Assembly (NCBI RefSeq): GCF_000313135.1
Contig: NW_004457606.1
Location: 1-64,000 of the forward strand
DNA length: 64,000 bases
Reading direction: 5' to 3'
From: Acanthamoeba castellanii str. Neff
Lineage: Eukaryota > Discosea > Longamoebia > Acanthamoebidae
The notes beneath the pieces are model-generated. The model was not told the DNA's origin. It saw nothing but the letters and a program-made list of their open reading frames with translations, and did not search any database. The translations under genes were made by a program, and so were the position numbers. Every line of letters starts with the position of its first letter. The stretch's first letter is position 1. Shown piece after piece: positions 33,176 through 43,682 of the stretch.

Positions 33176-34530
33176 TTAGCTCCTTGATGTGGATGATGAA
33201 CCGATTGGCACGCACCCAGTGCCTTCTTTGTGGTCCATCAGCGCATCGTAGACAGCGGGGAAGCAAGATCGCAGCTTCGTGGCGATGTCGAGCGGCGTAT
33301 CGCCGTTCTTCGCTCGCACGCTCGGGTCCGCGCCGGCAGCCAGCAGGATCCGCACAATGTCCGCCCGTCCGCTCACAACCGCTGCCAACGCCACAATGAT
33401 CGGATAAGAACGCCAGAAGCCCACCAAGAACGTGAAGATGATGAGTGTGATGATATACCCAGGAAGAGGGCGGTCGATCCGTCGTTCTTGCGAGCGTTGA
33501 CGTCGCATCGGTGGTGCGAAGCCAGCAGTCGAACGAGGTGGTCGTGTCCTTGCTGGGTGGCGTAGAACAGGGCCGTTGCGCCGCTCCGCCCGCGCGCCCC
33601 CACATCGGCCCCGCGGTTGAGCAGCAGCCGAGCGAGCGCTGTGTGTCCGCCCTCGCAGCAGCCCATCAGCGCCGTGCTGCCGTCGGCCTCGACGCCGATC
33701 TCGTTGACGTCAACAGCCGCATCGCCGCCGCTCGACAGCAGGACCCGCACGACGTCGGCGTGGCCCTCGAGACATGCAGCATAGAGGGGATGCACGCCGC
33801 CGCGCGTCGATCGAAGGCCGGGCCTGGCGCCGCGCTCGAGCAGCAGCTGCACCATCTGCGCACGACCGTTCAGAGCAGCCACGAACAGCGGCGTGCAGCC
33901 CGCCTCGGCACCGTGCCGTTCGTCTTCGCAGGGCTCGAGCTCCTCCTCGGCTTCAGCCTCGGCCTCGCTCGTCGAGGTTTGGACTCGACGCCTCGCTCTA
34001 CGTTCGGTGTGGGTTCGACGATGCGCGGTTGGCCGTGTAGGAAGATCAAAGATGAAGTTGAGAAGATGGTCGTGCGGCGTAGTGGGGCCGGTGGATGACG
34101 ACTGGCCTTCCTTCCAGGCTTGTGTATCGCTGTGCCCTGCTCTATTCTGCTCCTCTTCTTCGATTGACTCGAGGAGGGCGATTAGACCGTCTACATCGCC
34201 AGTTCGCGCCAGTCGAACGATCGTGCGTTGGATTATGTACAACTCGGCTTGCGCTTCATCTTCATCGCGTTCCTTGTCCTCCACAAATCGAGCGCTTGAA
34301 GGCGACGCAGCACGAGGACGGGGTGGCGAAGGAGATGGAAGCGCCGCTGCCGACGGTGGCGCAACTGCTGTCGCTGGTGCAATCACTCGTCCCTTCTCAT
34401 CCCTCTCCTCCGGACCATTCCAGAGCCTGGCGAGTGTCCTTCTGTGGGCGTAGACCACAGTCAAGATTACTGGGGCCAAGCAAATGCCGCGTGCAATCCA
34501 GGACCCTTCACCAGGGTTGGATGCCTCCAT
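33176..34530 (-). CDS. Ankyrin-repeat protein with N-terminal membrane segment
   Basis: Starts at ATG 34530 (MEASNPGEGSWIARG) with a hydrophobic stretch (GICLAPVILTVVYA, residues about 15-29) that could anchor the protein. A Pro/Ala/Ser linker follows, then about five to six ankyrin repeats, for example GCTPLFVAALNGRAQMVQLL, GGVHPLYAACLEGHADVVRV, GSTALMGCCEGGHTALARLL, GATALFYATQQGHDHLVRLL and, after a single intron, AVVSGRADIVRILLAAGADP then NGDTPLDIATKL. The intron (about 33490-33395) has donor GTATATC and acceptor TTGGCAG and restores TALFLAVVSGRAD exactly. A protein-interaction scaffold is expected, with partner unknown. Start codons of this gene and the next are 99 bp apart, head to head. 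Confidence 0.8.
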
Positions 34531-34629
34531 TCTCGCCAATCTTCTTGTGCAATCTGTCGTTGAGATTGCCAACCAAAAAGACCAAGAAGTAAAGAAAAGA
34601 AAAGGGAAAGTGGAAGATCAATAGACATC

Positions 34630-35173
34630 ATGATGCTCGCCACACGAACAAGGTCGGCCTTGCCCCTGCGCCCGTGGGGGCCATGGCATCCGCTGATGTC
34701 GTGCCGCCCGTCAACACTGCAGTGCAGCCGAGGCCTCCGAGCCACGTCGCCGCAGCACCTGCACGAGGTCACCCTCTACACCAAGCACGACTGCCCGCTG
34801 TGCCACAAGGCCAAAGCCGTGCTCGAGCGCGTCAGGACTCAGGCACTCGCCCCCCCCCCTTAACACCACCTTGCAGCTGCTTACTGGTGGCGGTTGAGCT
34901 GATGATGGTGCTGTTGTGGCGGGCGCAGGTGCCGTTTGAGCTGAAGGAGGTGGACATCCTCAAGTGCGATGAGGAGACAATGCACCGCTACTGCTTCCAC
35001 ATCCCCGTCGTACACCTCAACGGTTCGAAAACGCCCTACATGTATACCCTCAACCCCAGTTGAACGAAACGACTGACAACGCAATACAAGCAGGGACGGA
35101 GGTGTTTCGCCACCGAGTAGATGAAGAAGCCATGCTGCAGCTCGTGCGTGCGCCGCCACCCTCGATAGAGTAG
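34630..35173 (+). CDS. Glutaredoxin-like protein (C5orf63/YDR286C type), probably mitochondrial
   Basis: Three exons (34630-34830, 34929-35022, 35094-35173) give 124 residues. The core is VTLYTKHDCPLCHKAKAVLE with a CPLC active site, then VPFELKEVDI and IPVVHLNGTEVFRHRVDE, the thioredoxin-fold pattern of the DUF836 glutaredoxin-like family including the cis-Pro (IPVV). The first 45 residues are rich in Arg, Ser and Leu with no acidic residue (MLATRTRSALPLRPWGPW), consistent with a mitochondrial targeting peptide. If the second intron is not removed, the frame stops shortly after HLNG. A redox role is inferred from the family. Confidence 0.75.
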
Positions 35174-35365
35174 AGGCCAGCTCGCCTCGTTCAGGATGGT
35201 GAAGACTCTTGTGAATAGCAAAACAGGCGTTCATTGTCTCTCTACGCGCCGCCACCTCTGGGCGAACACGTGAGGCTAAAGGACCGACTAAAGTACAAGT
35301 AGTAGTTGATGGTGAGGAGATGAAGAGTAGTGCAGAAGAAGAAGGTGGTGGTGGCGAGTAGTGGC

Positions 35366-36424
35366 TTAGGCGGTGGGCTGCTCGACCCTGAGCTTCTCGT
35401 TCTCGAGGAACTTCTTCTCGGCCTCGAGCTGGGCCACCGACTGGTCGAGCAGCTCCTTCTCGGCCTCGAACTGCCTGCGCGCCTCCTCGAACTCCTCCTT
35501 CTCCTGCTCGAACCGGCGGCGCTCGGCCTCGAACGCAGCCAGGTCCTCCGCGAACTGCCGTCGGCCCGCATCCTCGGCCTGGGCGTGCTCGGCCTCGGCC
35601 GGCGACGCGCCACCGTTGGCCTCGGCCTCGGTCGCGGCCGCTTCCGCGGCGGCCTTGGAGTCGGCGAGCTTCTGGGCCAGCGGCGAGGGCGCGTTGGTCT
35701 CGGCCACGGTGCGGCGCGGGAACACGGGCGACGAGACCGGGGAGACGGGCGCCGACGAGGTCTGGCGCATGCTCTGGCTGCCGGAGCCGAAGCCCAGGCC
35801 ACCCTCCTTCTGCCACTTCATCTTGGGCTGCTCGCGACCGAAGCCCTGGTCGTAGTTACCTGTGCGACCCAACAACGGCGATTTGTCAGCATTACTGTGT
35901 TAGCTCTATTTACAAATACTACTAAATAAAATATTAATACATAAATAAATATTGAAATAATATTGAACGAATACTGACGCGAAATGTAACGAGGCAGGCT
36001 GTCCCTGACAACGACACAGGCGCCGATCGGCCGCCGGAGCTAAAAAGAATGAAGCCAACAAGAGGGACGACGAAACGCGGTTGATGGGAAGAAGGAGGAG
36101 TAGTGTACCCTTCAGCTTGAACAGCTGCTTGAAGTGAGTCTTGCAGTAGTACTTGCCGGCGAGCGAGGCGTAGTTGCCCAGCTTGAGGGTGCAGTTACAC
36201 TCCTCGCACTTCATGCACGTCTGTTGGCGATGAAAGGAGTGTGTCAGCTTCCATCTCGTTGTAGTTGTTCTTCTTGTTTAAGATCGACGAAGGAAATGCC
36301 TTGTTCGTGTGTCGAAGATGGGCCGGAAGTAAGGTACCTTGTGGAACGACATGCCGTCGGCGTCCATGCGCTCCATAGCGTAGACGGTCTTGGCGCAGAT
36401 AGCACACTTGGCGTTTCCGTTCAT
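35366..36424 (-). CDS. LIM-domain protein with C-terminal coiled coil
   Basis: Exon 1 (from ATG 36424) encodes [15 protein letters not shown] and the His of the first zinc module (FHK). Exon 2 (about 36222-36112) gives [10 protein letters not shown] ... [17 protein letters not shown]. Together they form one LIM domain with all eight zinc ligands (C-x2-C ... H-x2-C, C-x2-C ... C-x2-H). Exon 3 (about 35857-35366) starts [15 protein letters not shown], has a Ser/Pro segment ([18 protein letters not shown]) and ends in a heptad coiled coil ([20 protein letters not shown]) of about 80 residues. The architecture matches small LIM cytoskeletal adaptors of amoebae, so an actin-associated role is plausible but inferred. 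Confidence 0.82.
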
Positions 36425-36817
36425 GTTTGTTGAGTTGGGGTGGAAGACTTGGACGTGCTCGTGTGGGCGGACAGGCCAGGTGGGGTGTGCTTGCTCCTGC
36501 TCCGGCTGCGGTTCGAGTTTGAATGGTCTGGCCGGCAACAGCGAACGGCTTTTAAAAGCCGGCCGGTATCCAAAGTCCGGTTGCGCGGCCTCGGCCGTTG
36601 TTGTCGCCCTTCGGTGGCTTGGTTACGTCACCTTTCTTGTGCCGCTTCGCATTTGCCGCGCCCTCTTCGCTTTGAACGTTCTTTGTTCTCAAGCCAGGTC
36701 AGGACGCGGCAGCTCGGCGGGTGAGCAGTGGACGAAGGGTCCACAATATTGCCGATGCAACAGAGGTTGGCGGGGGGGAGGAAGAGGCTGTGATGTGCAC
36801 ATGGATCATGAGATGTT
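36425..36817. other. Intergenic 5' flanks of the LIM gene and the third 5S gene
   Basis: About 390 bp without a supported gene. It is GC-rich near the LIM start and unremarkable elsewhere. Confidence 0.5.
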
Positions 36818-36936
36818 GGATACGGCCATACTGCGCAGAAAGCACCGCTTCCCATCCGAACAGCGAAGTTAAGCTGCGCCAGGCGGTGTTAGTACTGGGG
36901 TGGGCGACCACCCGGGAATCCACCGTGCCGTATCCT
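36818..36936 (+). rRNA. 5S ribosomal RNA, copy 3
   Basis: A 119-nt 5S gene on the plus strand, with the same core as the two minus-strand copies. It is followed directly by a run of six Ts (36936-36941), the polymerase III terminator. Its outer flanks do not resemble those of copies 1 and 2, so 5S genes are dispersed singly here, not in one tandem array. Confidence 0.95.
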
Positions 36937-37056
36937 TTTTTGCTTGCTCACCTTCATCTTCATCGCACACCGTCACCACGCGCTCATGAGCTTCCTTTGT
37001 TTAGTTTGAATATTTAATATTTATTTGCTGGCCTGCGGCAGACACGACAGATCATA

Positions 37057-38225
37057 TCATTGAGCCAAACACTTTTCCCCAGCAGCGGCCACTTTGGTGT
37101 CTTCTTCCCTGTCTTCCTCTTCTTCCCCATCCTCCTCTTCTTCCCCGTCCTCTTCTCGTGTTGTTCCTTCGCTGGCCGCCACTACTGAAGTTGGTACTTC
37201 CTCCTCCTGTTGTTTGTTTGCTCCTCCACTCCCTTCGCCATCGCCGTCGCCATCGTCCTCGTCCTCCTCGCTGTCGCCGTAGTCGGCCATGAGGGAAAAG
37301 AGCCCTCCACCTCCTCCTCCACTTTCGTCTTCCCCCTCGTCCTTCGCTTTCGCGTTTCCATTGTCGACCTCCTCCGCTTTTCGTTTTCGTTCTTCTTCGT
37401 GCTGCTGCTTGGTCGTGACGACGCCCTCCAGCGATGCAGGCGAACCTGCGGCCTCGCCTCCTTTCTTGTTCTTGGGGATGATGAGGATCTGCGTCGTCAC
37501 CACCTTCCTCTTCTTGTTCTGCGCCTTCTCGAGCTCCAGCTTCTCCTCGGTGGGCTCCGCGACTTTCTTTCGCTTGGTCTGGCCCAGCAGATCTGGCATC
37601 ACGAGCGAGTCTGCGCCACAAGGAGAGAAGCACCTCGTGAGCCTCGAACACGCACACGCACACGCACACGCACCACCGCACACAGCAGGGACATGAAAGG
37701 GGAAGGGCGAAGGGTTACCCTTGAAGTCGTCGAACTCTTGGACCTCGCCGGCTGTGCACTGGGCGGCGACGTGGCCTCTCCGTTTGCAGTGGGAGCAGAT
37801 CACGGGCGGCAGCTGGCTCGCCGTTATCTCGGGCACCACCGGTCTTCCTGTTACCACAAAAAGTCCAATAAAAAAATGAATAATAAGCAAAAAATTGATT
37901 AATAATAATGATGATGATGAATAAATGTGAGCGATGAGGAAGGATGGAATTGCATCGTACGTCGACTTCTGAGGTTGTCGGCTGTGCAATCCTTGGCGAA
38001 ATGGCCCATCTTCTGACACTTGTAGCAGTTGACGCCCGTGGGGCAATCGCGCGCCATGTGGGTTGTGCGTCCGCATTTGTAGCAAGCTGGCCGGGGGGCC
38101 GATGGACAATCGCGGGCGTAGTGCGACTGGCCACATCGGAAGCAATCCGGGGGCCGCGAGCAATTCTTTGCCGTGTGGCCCATCTTGCCACACCTGTGGC
38201 ACTGCATGTTGCCCTGATTCGACAT
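37057..38225 (-). CDS. CCHC zinc-knuckle nucleic-acid-binding protein with acidic tail
   Basis: Exon 1 starts MSNQGNMQCHRCGKMG and holds four CCHC knuckles (CHRCGKMGHTAKNC, CFRCGQSHYARDC, CYKCGRTTHMARDC, CYKCQKMGHFAKDC), resembling CNBP/Gis2. The second knuckle is one residue shorter than the C-x2-C-x4-H-x4-C consensus. A fifth (CSHCKRRGHVAAQC) lies in the second exon. The last exon encodes a basic linker (GQTKRKKVAEPTEEKLELEK) and a long Glu/Asp-rich tail ending EKCLAQ. Introns lie at about 37960-37855 and 37715-37612. Single-stranded DNA or RNA binding is expected from the family. The acidic tail is not part of typical CNBP. The start codon is 120 bp from that of the divergent J-protein gene. 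Confidence 0.75.
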
Positions 38226-38345
38226 CTTCTCTTCTTGCTTCTTCTCACGAATCTGGATGCACAACTAATCCAATCCTTTTCCTGTTCTCTTTTTCTCTTT
38301 TTTTCTCTTCAGCCATATATTTTCTTTTCTATTTTTTTTGATCTG
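38226..38345. promoter_or_regulatory. Divergent intergenic region, CCHC protein / J-protein
   Basis: 120 bp between two start codons, with a T/C-rich tract (TTTTTCTCTTTTTTTC type) at 38285-38340 on the plus strand. A shared promoter is inferred from the spacing. Confidence 0.4.
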
Positions 38346-39083
38346 ATGGCGCCAACACGGGGGTGGGTGCTCGCCGCAGTGGTCGTGCTGCTCTGCTGCT
38401 GTTCTGCTGGTGCCGCGTCATCATCGCTGACCGAAGAGGAGGCGACGACAGCCGCCCAGGCCGAGCTGGCCGGGAAGACTCACTACGAGGTGCTCGGCGT
38501 GGGCACCGACGCCACCTTGCCCGAGCTGAAGCGGGCCTTCCGCACCCTCACCCTCGAACTCCACCCCGACAAGCTCCCCAAGCAGGCCGGACCCGCCGAG
38601 CGGGCCGCCGCTCAAGTCCGCTTCCTGCGCGTCGTCGAAGGTGCGCGTAGAATGTTACCTGGGCGGCTTTTCGTCTTACCCAACTGTGTTGTGTGTCGTG
38701 TGTCGTGTGTCGTGTGTGCCTGTGTGTCGTGTTGTTGTGGTGTCGTGTGTTGTTTTACGACAGCTTTTGAAACGTTGAAGGACCCGCAGAGGCGAGCGTG
38801 GTACAACTTCCAGGAGCAGGCCACCAGCTTCGGCTTCCGCTGGCACGCGGACGGCGCCAGGCCGACGAGGCCCACCGAGCAGTATACCCTGACGGACAAC
38901 CTGGCCGCGGCGGCGCTCCTGTTCGTTATCTCGCTCTTCATCACGTTCGGGTGGTATCTCCACATCTGCATCGTGTACGGCATCTACGCGGTGCTCTTCC
39001 GCTTCAAGTACCTGTGGAAGTACGCCCTCTTCGGCATCTTTGCCCTTCTCCTCCGCGGCAGCGGCATCTTCGGATCGATCTGA
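38346..39083 (+). CDS. ER membrane J-domain (DnaJ) protein
   Basis: Two exons (38346-38640, 38764-39083), with the intron full of GTGTCGTGT. The N-terminus is a signal peptide (GWVLAAVVVLLCCCSAGAAS). The J domain follows: THYEVLGVGTDATLPELKRA, with the HPD triplet in LELHPDKLPKQ and helix IV in AFETLKDPQRRAWYN. The C-terminus has two to three hydrophobic helices (AALLFVISLFITFGWYLHIC, YALFGIFALLLRG). The J domain should therefore stimulate an Hsp70 on the lumenal side of the ER membrane. No zinc-finger or substrate-binding domain is present. Confidence 0.82.
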   Translation: MAPTRGWVLAAVVVLLCCCSAGAASSSLTEEEATTAAQAELAGKTHYEVLGVGTDATLPELKRAFRTLTLELHPDKLPKQAGPAERAAAQVRFLRVVEGARRMLPGRLFVLPNCVVCRVSCVVCACVSCCCGVVCCFTTAFETLKDPQRRAWYNFQEQATSFGFRWHADGARPTRPTEQYTLTDNLAAAALLFVISLFITFGWYLHICIVYGIYAVLFRFKYLWKYALFGIFALLLRGSGIFGSI

Positions 39084-39253
39084 TCGTCACGGCGCAATGT
39101 GCCCGATCAACATTGATACTCTACTCTCTGCATCATAGAAATCGTTTTCTATGATTCGTGTGTCGTGTCGTGTCATTTGGTTGTGTGTCGTGTCGTGCGC
39201 ACAGGGCTGGAAAAAATTGGTGTGTATTGGGGCCACGCCACACGGATGACTCT

Positions 39254-41109
39254 TCAAAAGTCGACTCGCCGGCTGCCGCCTCGGCCATATCCGCCGCCTC
39301 CGCGACCGCCTCGACCTCCTCGGCCCCCGTAGGACGAACCGCCTCTGCCGCCGTAGCCCCTGTTCCCACCATAGCCTCCACCGCCACCACCCCCATAGCC
39401 TCCACCGCCGCCGCCATAGCCCCGGTTGCCGCCGTAGCCGCCGCCGCCGCCATAGCCCCGGTTGCCGCCGTAGCCACCGCCGGCCCCGCCACCGTAGCCT
39501 CGGTTGCCGCCATAGCCACCGCCGCCGCCGCCGCCGCCGCCATAGCCGCCGCCAGAATCGTAGTTGTTGCGCTTGGCGGGCTGGGAGCCGAAGCCCTCGG
39601 GATCGAGCTCGCCGTAGGGTCCGGCGGCGGCGTCGGCCTCGCGCCGCTGCTGCTCCTGCCACTCGCGCCTCTTGATCTTGGGGTGCTGCGGGCAGTCCTT
39701 CTGCAGGTGGTTCACCGACTCGCAGTACTTGCACGATCCACCGTGGACGTACACGCCCTTTGGGTTCTTCGGACCTGCGCACACGCCATCAACCAAGCCG
39801 TGGTTAGCCCTGCGAGTCGTGTCGTGCGTGTGCGTGTGCGTGTGCGTGTGCGGTGAGACGTACAGGTGCCGGAGAGGTGGCCCTGCTCCTTGCAGATGAA
39901 ACACTTGGCAAACTTGAAGCCGCCTGGAAGGAGAAAAGGTAAGATGGCTGGGCAGCCACAATAAAGAAATAGCAATATAAATGATGATAAAATGCAAGAA
40001 CAAATAATAACAAAAAACAACAATAAAGCAGGAGCGGCTGATTACCGTTTTCCTTGGGTTCGGGGCAGTGCCACAGCGTGTGGCCGGTCTTGCCGCAGTT
40101 GAAGCAGTACTGGCCGGCGTCGTCCTTCTCCTTGGGTGCCACCCCCTCCACTCCCGCGTCCTCATCCTCCGCCGGAGGCGCAGCACCGGCCACGGCATCC
40201 GGACAATCTGCGTTATCGAACGCGGAGCAGCACGGCACGACCACAATGTTAGCTCAGCTCAGCTCAGCTCGCTGCCACCATGACCGCCACGGCGGTGTGC
40301 GAGCTCGCATACCTTTGAGGCTGTGCCCTCTCCTTCGGCACCCGTAGCAGATCTGGCCACAAAGCGTTTTTAGATGGGCAGTGTATTTAATCAAATTAAA
40401 AAAAATAAAAAAAGAATAAATGATGTATCAATACAAATATATGTCATATATTTAATAATACACAACCGATACAAACACATAGAAAAATACTAATGTTATT
40501 GGATTTATTATTGGCATTAATCTCAAGCTAAATCTTGTTGTAATTTGAGAAGAATGAAAGAAAAATCAAATGTACCTTGCGGCTGCGGGGTCCGGTGTCC
40601 TCGCGCACCAGGTACTTGGCCCGTCGCTGCTGCTTGGCCTCCTTCCGCTGCTGGGCCTCCTCCTCGGCCTTCTTTTTCAACTCCTGCTCCTTCTCGGCCT
40701 CCATCTTTGCCTTCTGCTCCTCCTCTTCCTTCTTCTTCTGCTCCTCCTCCATCTTCCGCCTCTTGGCCAATCGCTTCCTCTTGCTTCCGCTCGTGGCCCG
40801 CAGCTTCTTTGCCGCCTCGTCATCACCATCTTCGGGATTTTGCGATTTTTCAGGTTCGACCGGCTTCGGCTTCGGTTTGCGGCCTCGCTTTCGCTTCTTC
40901 TTGTTGGGTGTGGTGGGCGTGGCGGACGATGCATCGGTTTTGGCATCGGCAGGGGCGGAGCCTGCATCTTTCATCTCGCCATTCGCCTCCGGAGCGATTT
41001 CTTCGGTTGATTGTTCGGCAGCTTTGGCCGGGGTGGTCTCCACTTGCGTGGCGGACTCTCCCTCCGCCGTACTGGCCGAATCAACGCTCTCTGCTGCCTT
41101 CCTCTTCAT
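39254..41109 (-). CDS. ZCCHC9: ZCCHC9-like protein with four CCHC knuckles and a glycine-rich tail
   Basis: Exon 1 (from ATG 41109) is charged, with KKKRKRGRKPKPKP and a Lys/Glu coiled coil. After an AT-rich intron (about 40573-40353) the four knuckles follow across small exons: CYGCRRRGHSLKDC, CFNCGKTGHTLWHC, CFICKEQGHLSGTC and CKYCESVNHLQKDC. The linker NPKGVYVHGGSCKYC matches ZCCHC9 closely. The last exon adds about 115 residues of GGYGGNRGYGG/RGG repeats ending SRRVDF. A nucleolar RNA-binding role in ribosomal RNA control is known for ZCCHC9. The glycine-rich tail is absent from the animal protein as I remember it and would add RNA-binding or condensation capacity. Confidence 0.85.
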
Positions 41110-41363
41110 CCTGCTTCTTGCTGCAGTGAGTGTTGCTTGCGCTGGTGGGAAAAAGAACAGAAAACCTGAAAAAAAACAATCCTCAGAGTCAAACGAACAC
41201 AAATTGAGCACAACAGTTCACATGCAACCTGAACCTGTTTACCATCACGAAGCCGATTACTAACTAACCAGCTCTGTTGGGCCAGGATGGCTCTACAGCA
41301 CAAGATCTCAGGTGGTAGTGTTTGTGTTTCAGAGAGAAATAGGTCTATTGAACAGAGTGCAGC

Positions 41364-42301
41364 TCAGTGAACATGAAGGCGAGAGGTAAGGGTTGCAAGC
41401 AGGAGGTAGATAAGGGCTAGCGCGTGGCTGATGGCGTGGCCCCAAAGGGTGGCGTAGGTGGATGCGATTGGGAAGGGTTGCCAGGGCCGGTCCCAATCCA
41501 GAGGAACGGAAACGCTCCCACCCATGCACCGAGCACAGCGCCAAGAGCCCCCAACACCGCCACAACCTCCCTTGGGTCGTTGTGGAGCCACCTGCACGAA
41601 TGAAAGCCACTCACGTGCGCGCCAGTGAGCGGGCCGGCACCAATGAAACACGCAGACCTCACAACACACACGCACGGCACACGCACTCGCACAAGACGCA
41701 CTCACGGCACATGACACACGGGACACACCCACGCCAGACCAAGGGTGAGTCGAGTGAGAAGCCCGCTGCGGCCAGTGGTAGCACGGCCAGTACGGCCATC
41801 AGTATCGCCCACAAGAGGGTTTGGTCGCCCTTCCTGCACACACATAACAGATACGCTTGAGCACATGTTGAACCTATGATGTGCGGTGAACGCCACGTTT
41901 ATCAGGGAAGAGAGGCGTACGAGAGCAACGGCGCACCAAACAGGACGGCGACGGCGTAGAACAGGCCACTGCTGCCCACCACGCTAAGCGCCGCCGTGGC
42001 TGGTCGCTGAGAACAAATAAATAAATTATTTAATTAAATATAGAAATGCAAAGAAAAAGAATGGGGGAGGGGGTACGATGCGAAGCTTGAGCAGGAGAGG
42101 GAGGGAAAGGAGAAGATGTGCACAGATGAAGACGAGGAGGTTGGGTCGGGTGGCTTCTTCCAACGTCGCCCCATCGCACAGCAGCGTGCCCAGCCATGGC
42201 AGGCACGCGTCGGCACCCACAGCCGCCACGCAGCTCACACCAGCCGCCAGCACACCTGCACCACCGTCCTCCCCCCTCTTCCCTCTGTGCTCCTTCTTCA
42301 T
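41364..42301 (-). CDS. PIGF: PIG-F-like subunit for GPI-anchor ethanolamine phosphate transfer; one-base frameshift
   Basis: A multi-pass ER membrane protein that supports the PIG-G/PIG-O ethanolamine-phosphate transferases. Starts at ATG 42301 (MKKEHRGKRGEDGGAG). Hydrophobic segments include VLAAGVSCVAAVGA, LLVFICAHLLLSLPLLLKL, GSSGLFYAVAVLFGAPLLS and TLLWAILMAVLAVLPLAAAG. The family signature is GALGAVLGAWVGAFP followed by PLDWDRPWQPFPIAS and a last helix (HALALIYLLLATL). The two parts of the signature lie in adjacent frames; one missing G near 41509 would join them. An upstream splice junction near 41595 is also not exactly resolved. The start codon is 196 bp from the divergent DOCK gene. 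Confidence 0.75.
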
Positions 42302-42497
42302 CCTTTTCTTTTTTTTCAATTTCTCTTTGATTTTCCGAGGATATCTCTTTCACCAACTGTTTCGACAATTCCGAAAATTTGAATAGCGGGAATTTTAACC
42401 GGTCAATTTAATTTTAATTTCCTAGGGCGCCCCAAGCAACACGAACAGTTTGGTCTTCGTGTTGGCTCGAGCTACCGCCCACAGTTGCCGCCAACTG
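42302..42497. promoter_or_regulatory. Divergent intergenic region, PIG-F / DOCK
   Basis: 196 bp between start codons, with an AT-rich centre (42390-42420, TTAATTTTAATT) next to CCGAAAATTTG at 42371. Shared promoter inferred from position only. Confidence 0.35.
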
Positions 42498-43605
42498 ATG
42501 ATGGAGCAGAAGGGCAAGGAAAGATTGCCTCTGGGCAGCAGCAGTGGCGGGCTGGAGAGTCCCACACCCTTCCAGCGCCACCAGCAGCCGGGCCGCTTGC
42601 CCTCGTCGGGTCTGAGCTCCCCCACAATCAACCGCCCCAACATCTCCTTGTCACCCCCGGACTCTCCTTCATCATCTTCATCTTCATCTTCCAAGCCGCC
42701 CGCGAGCCTAGGCTCTTCGTCGGGAAATGCTGCAGCAGACGCGAGCGAGGGCGGGCGCCCCGGCTGTGCCGACCTCGAGGAGCGACTGAGCGCGCCCGCC
42801 CTGCTCAAGGCCGCTGCCGGCGGCGAGGTCCTCCTCACCTTCCCCAGAGACGACCTCGCCCTCGAGCGCACCCCGCGCGCCCGACGCACCGTCCGCTCGG
42901 CCCTTGACTCCTCCGTACCGCCCTTTCTTTTTTTTTTAAAAAAAAACATATAATTAGTTAGTATTGTATGTTTATTTTTGGCCCTTGCAGGCAATTTATT
43001 TAATGCTATTGTTATTTATTTTTATATAAATAATTGTATTGTAATGTAAAGTAAAATTATAAGTTGGGCGCTTTATTTATTTATAAGCCGAAGAAAATAA
43101 AATAAGCGAGACGCAAGTATTTAATGAGGCCTCGGGTGGGAAACAAAGGAGGCGGAGGCTCGGGGCGCGCCGATGTTCGTTGCCGATGCGCTGGACGTCT
43201 TCACGCGTGACTGGACCACAGTGACGCACAACTACATCGAGTTCGATGGCCGGACCAAGCCCGTGCCCCTTGCCCTAGGCGACCTCCCACCAGGTGCCGC
43301 CAGCGCCGCCGCCAACCGCAACCGTTGCAACACGCACACACCACGCACACACCCACGCACCACACGCACCACACGCACACACCGCACACGCACACGCACC
43401 GTGCTCACGTGTGGAGCGGTTGAAACAGGGGAGTCGACGCGTGAGCAGAGTGACGGTAAAGGCGACGTGGACACCGATCTCCTCGTTACACCCACGCCGG
43501 AGGCCAGGAAGAAGGAGGCCGGCATCCGGGTACCTCCCTCCCCTCTCAAGCTTGAACGCTTTAAATAAAACTTAACTTTTAAACGTTGTCGTGTTACGTG
43601 TCGTG

Positions 43606-43682
<77 letters not shown>

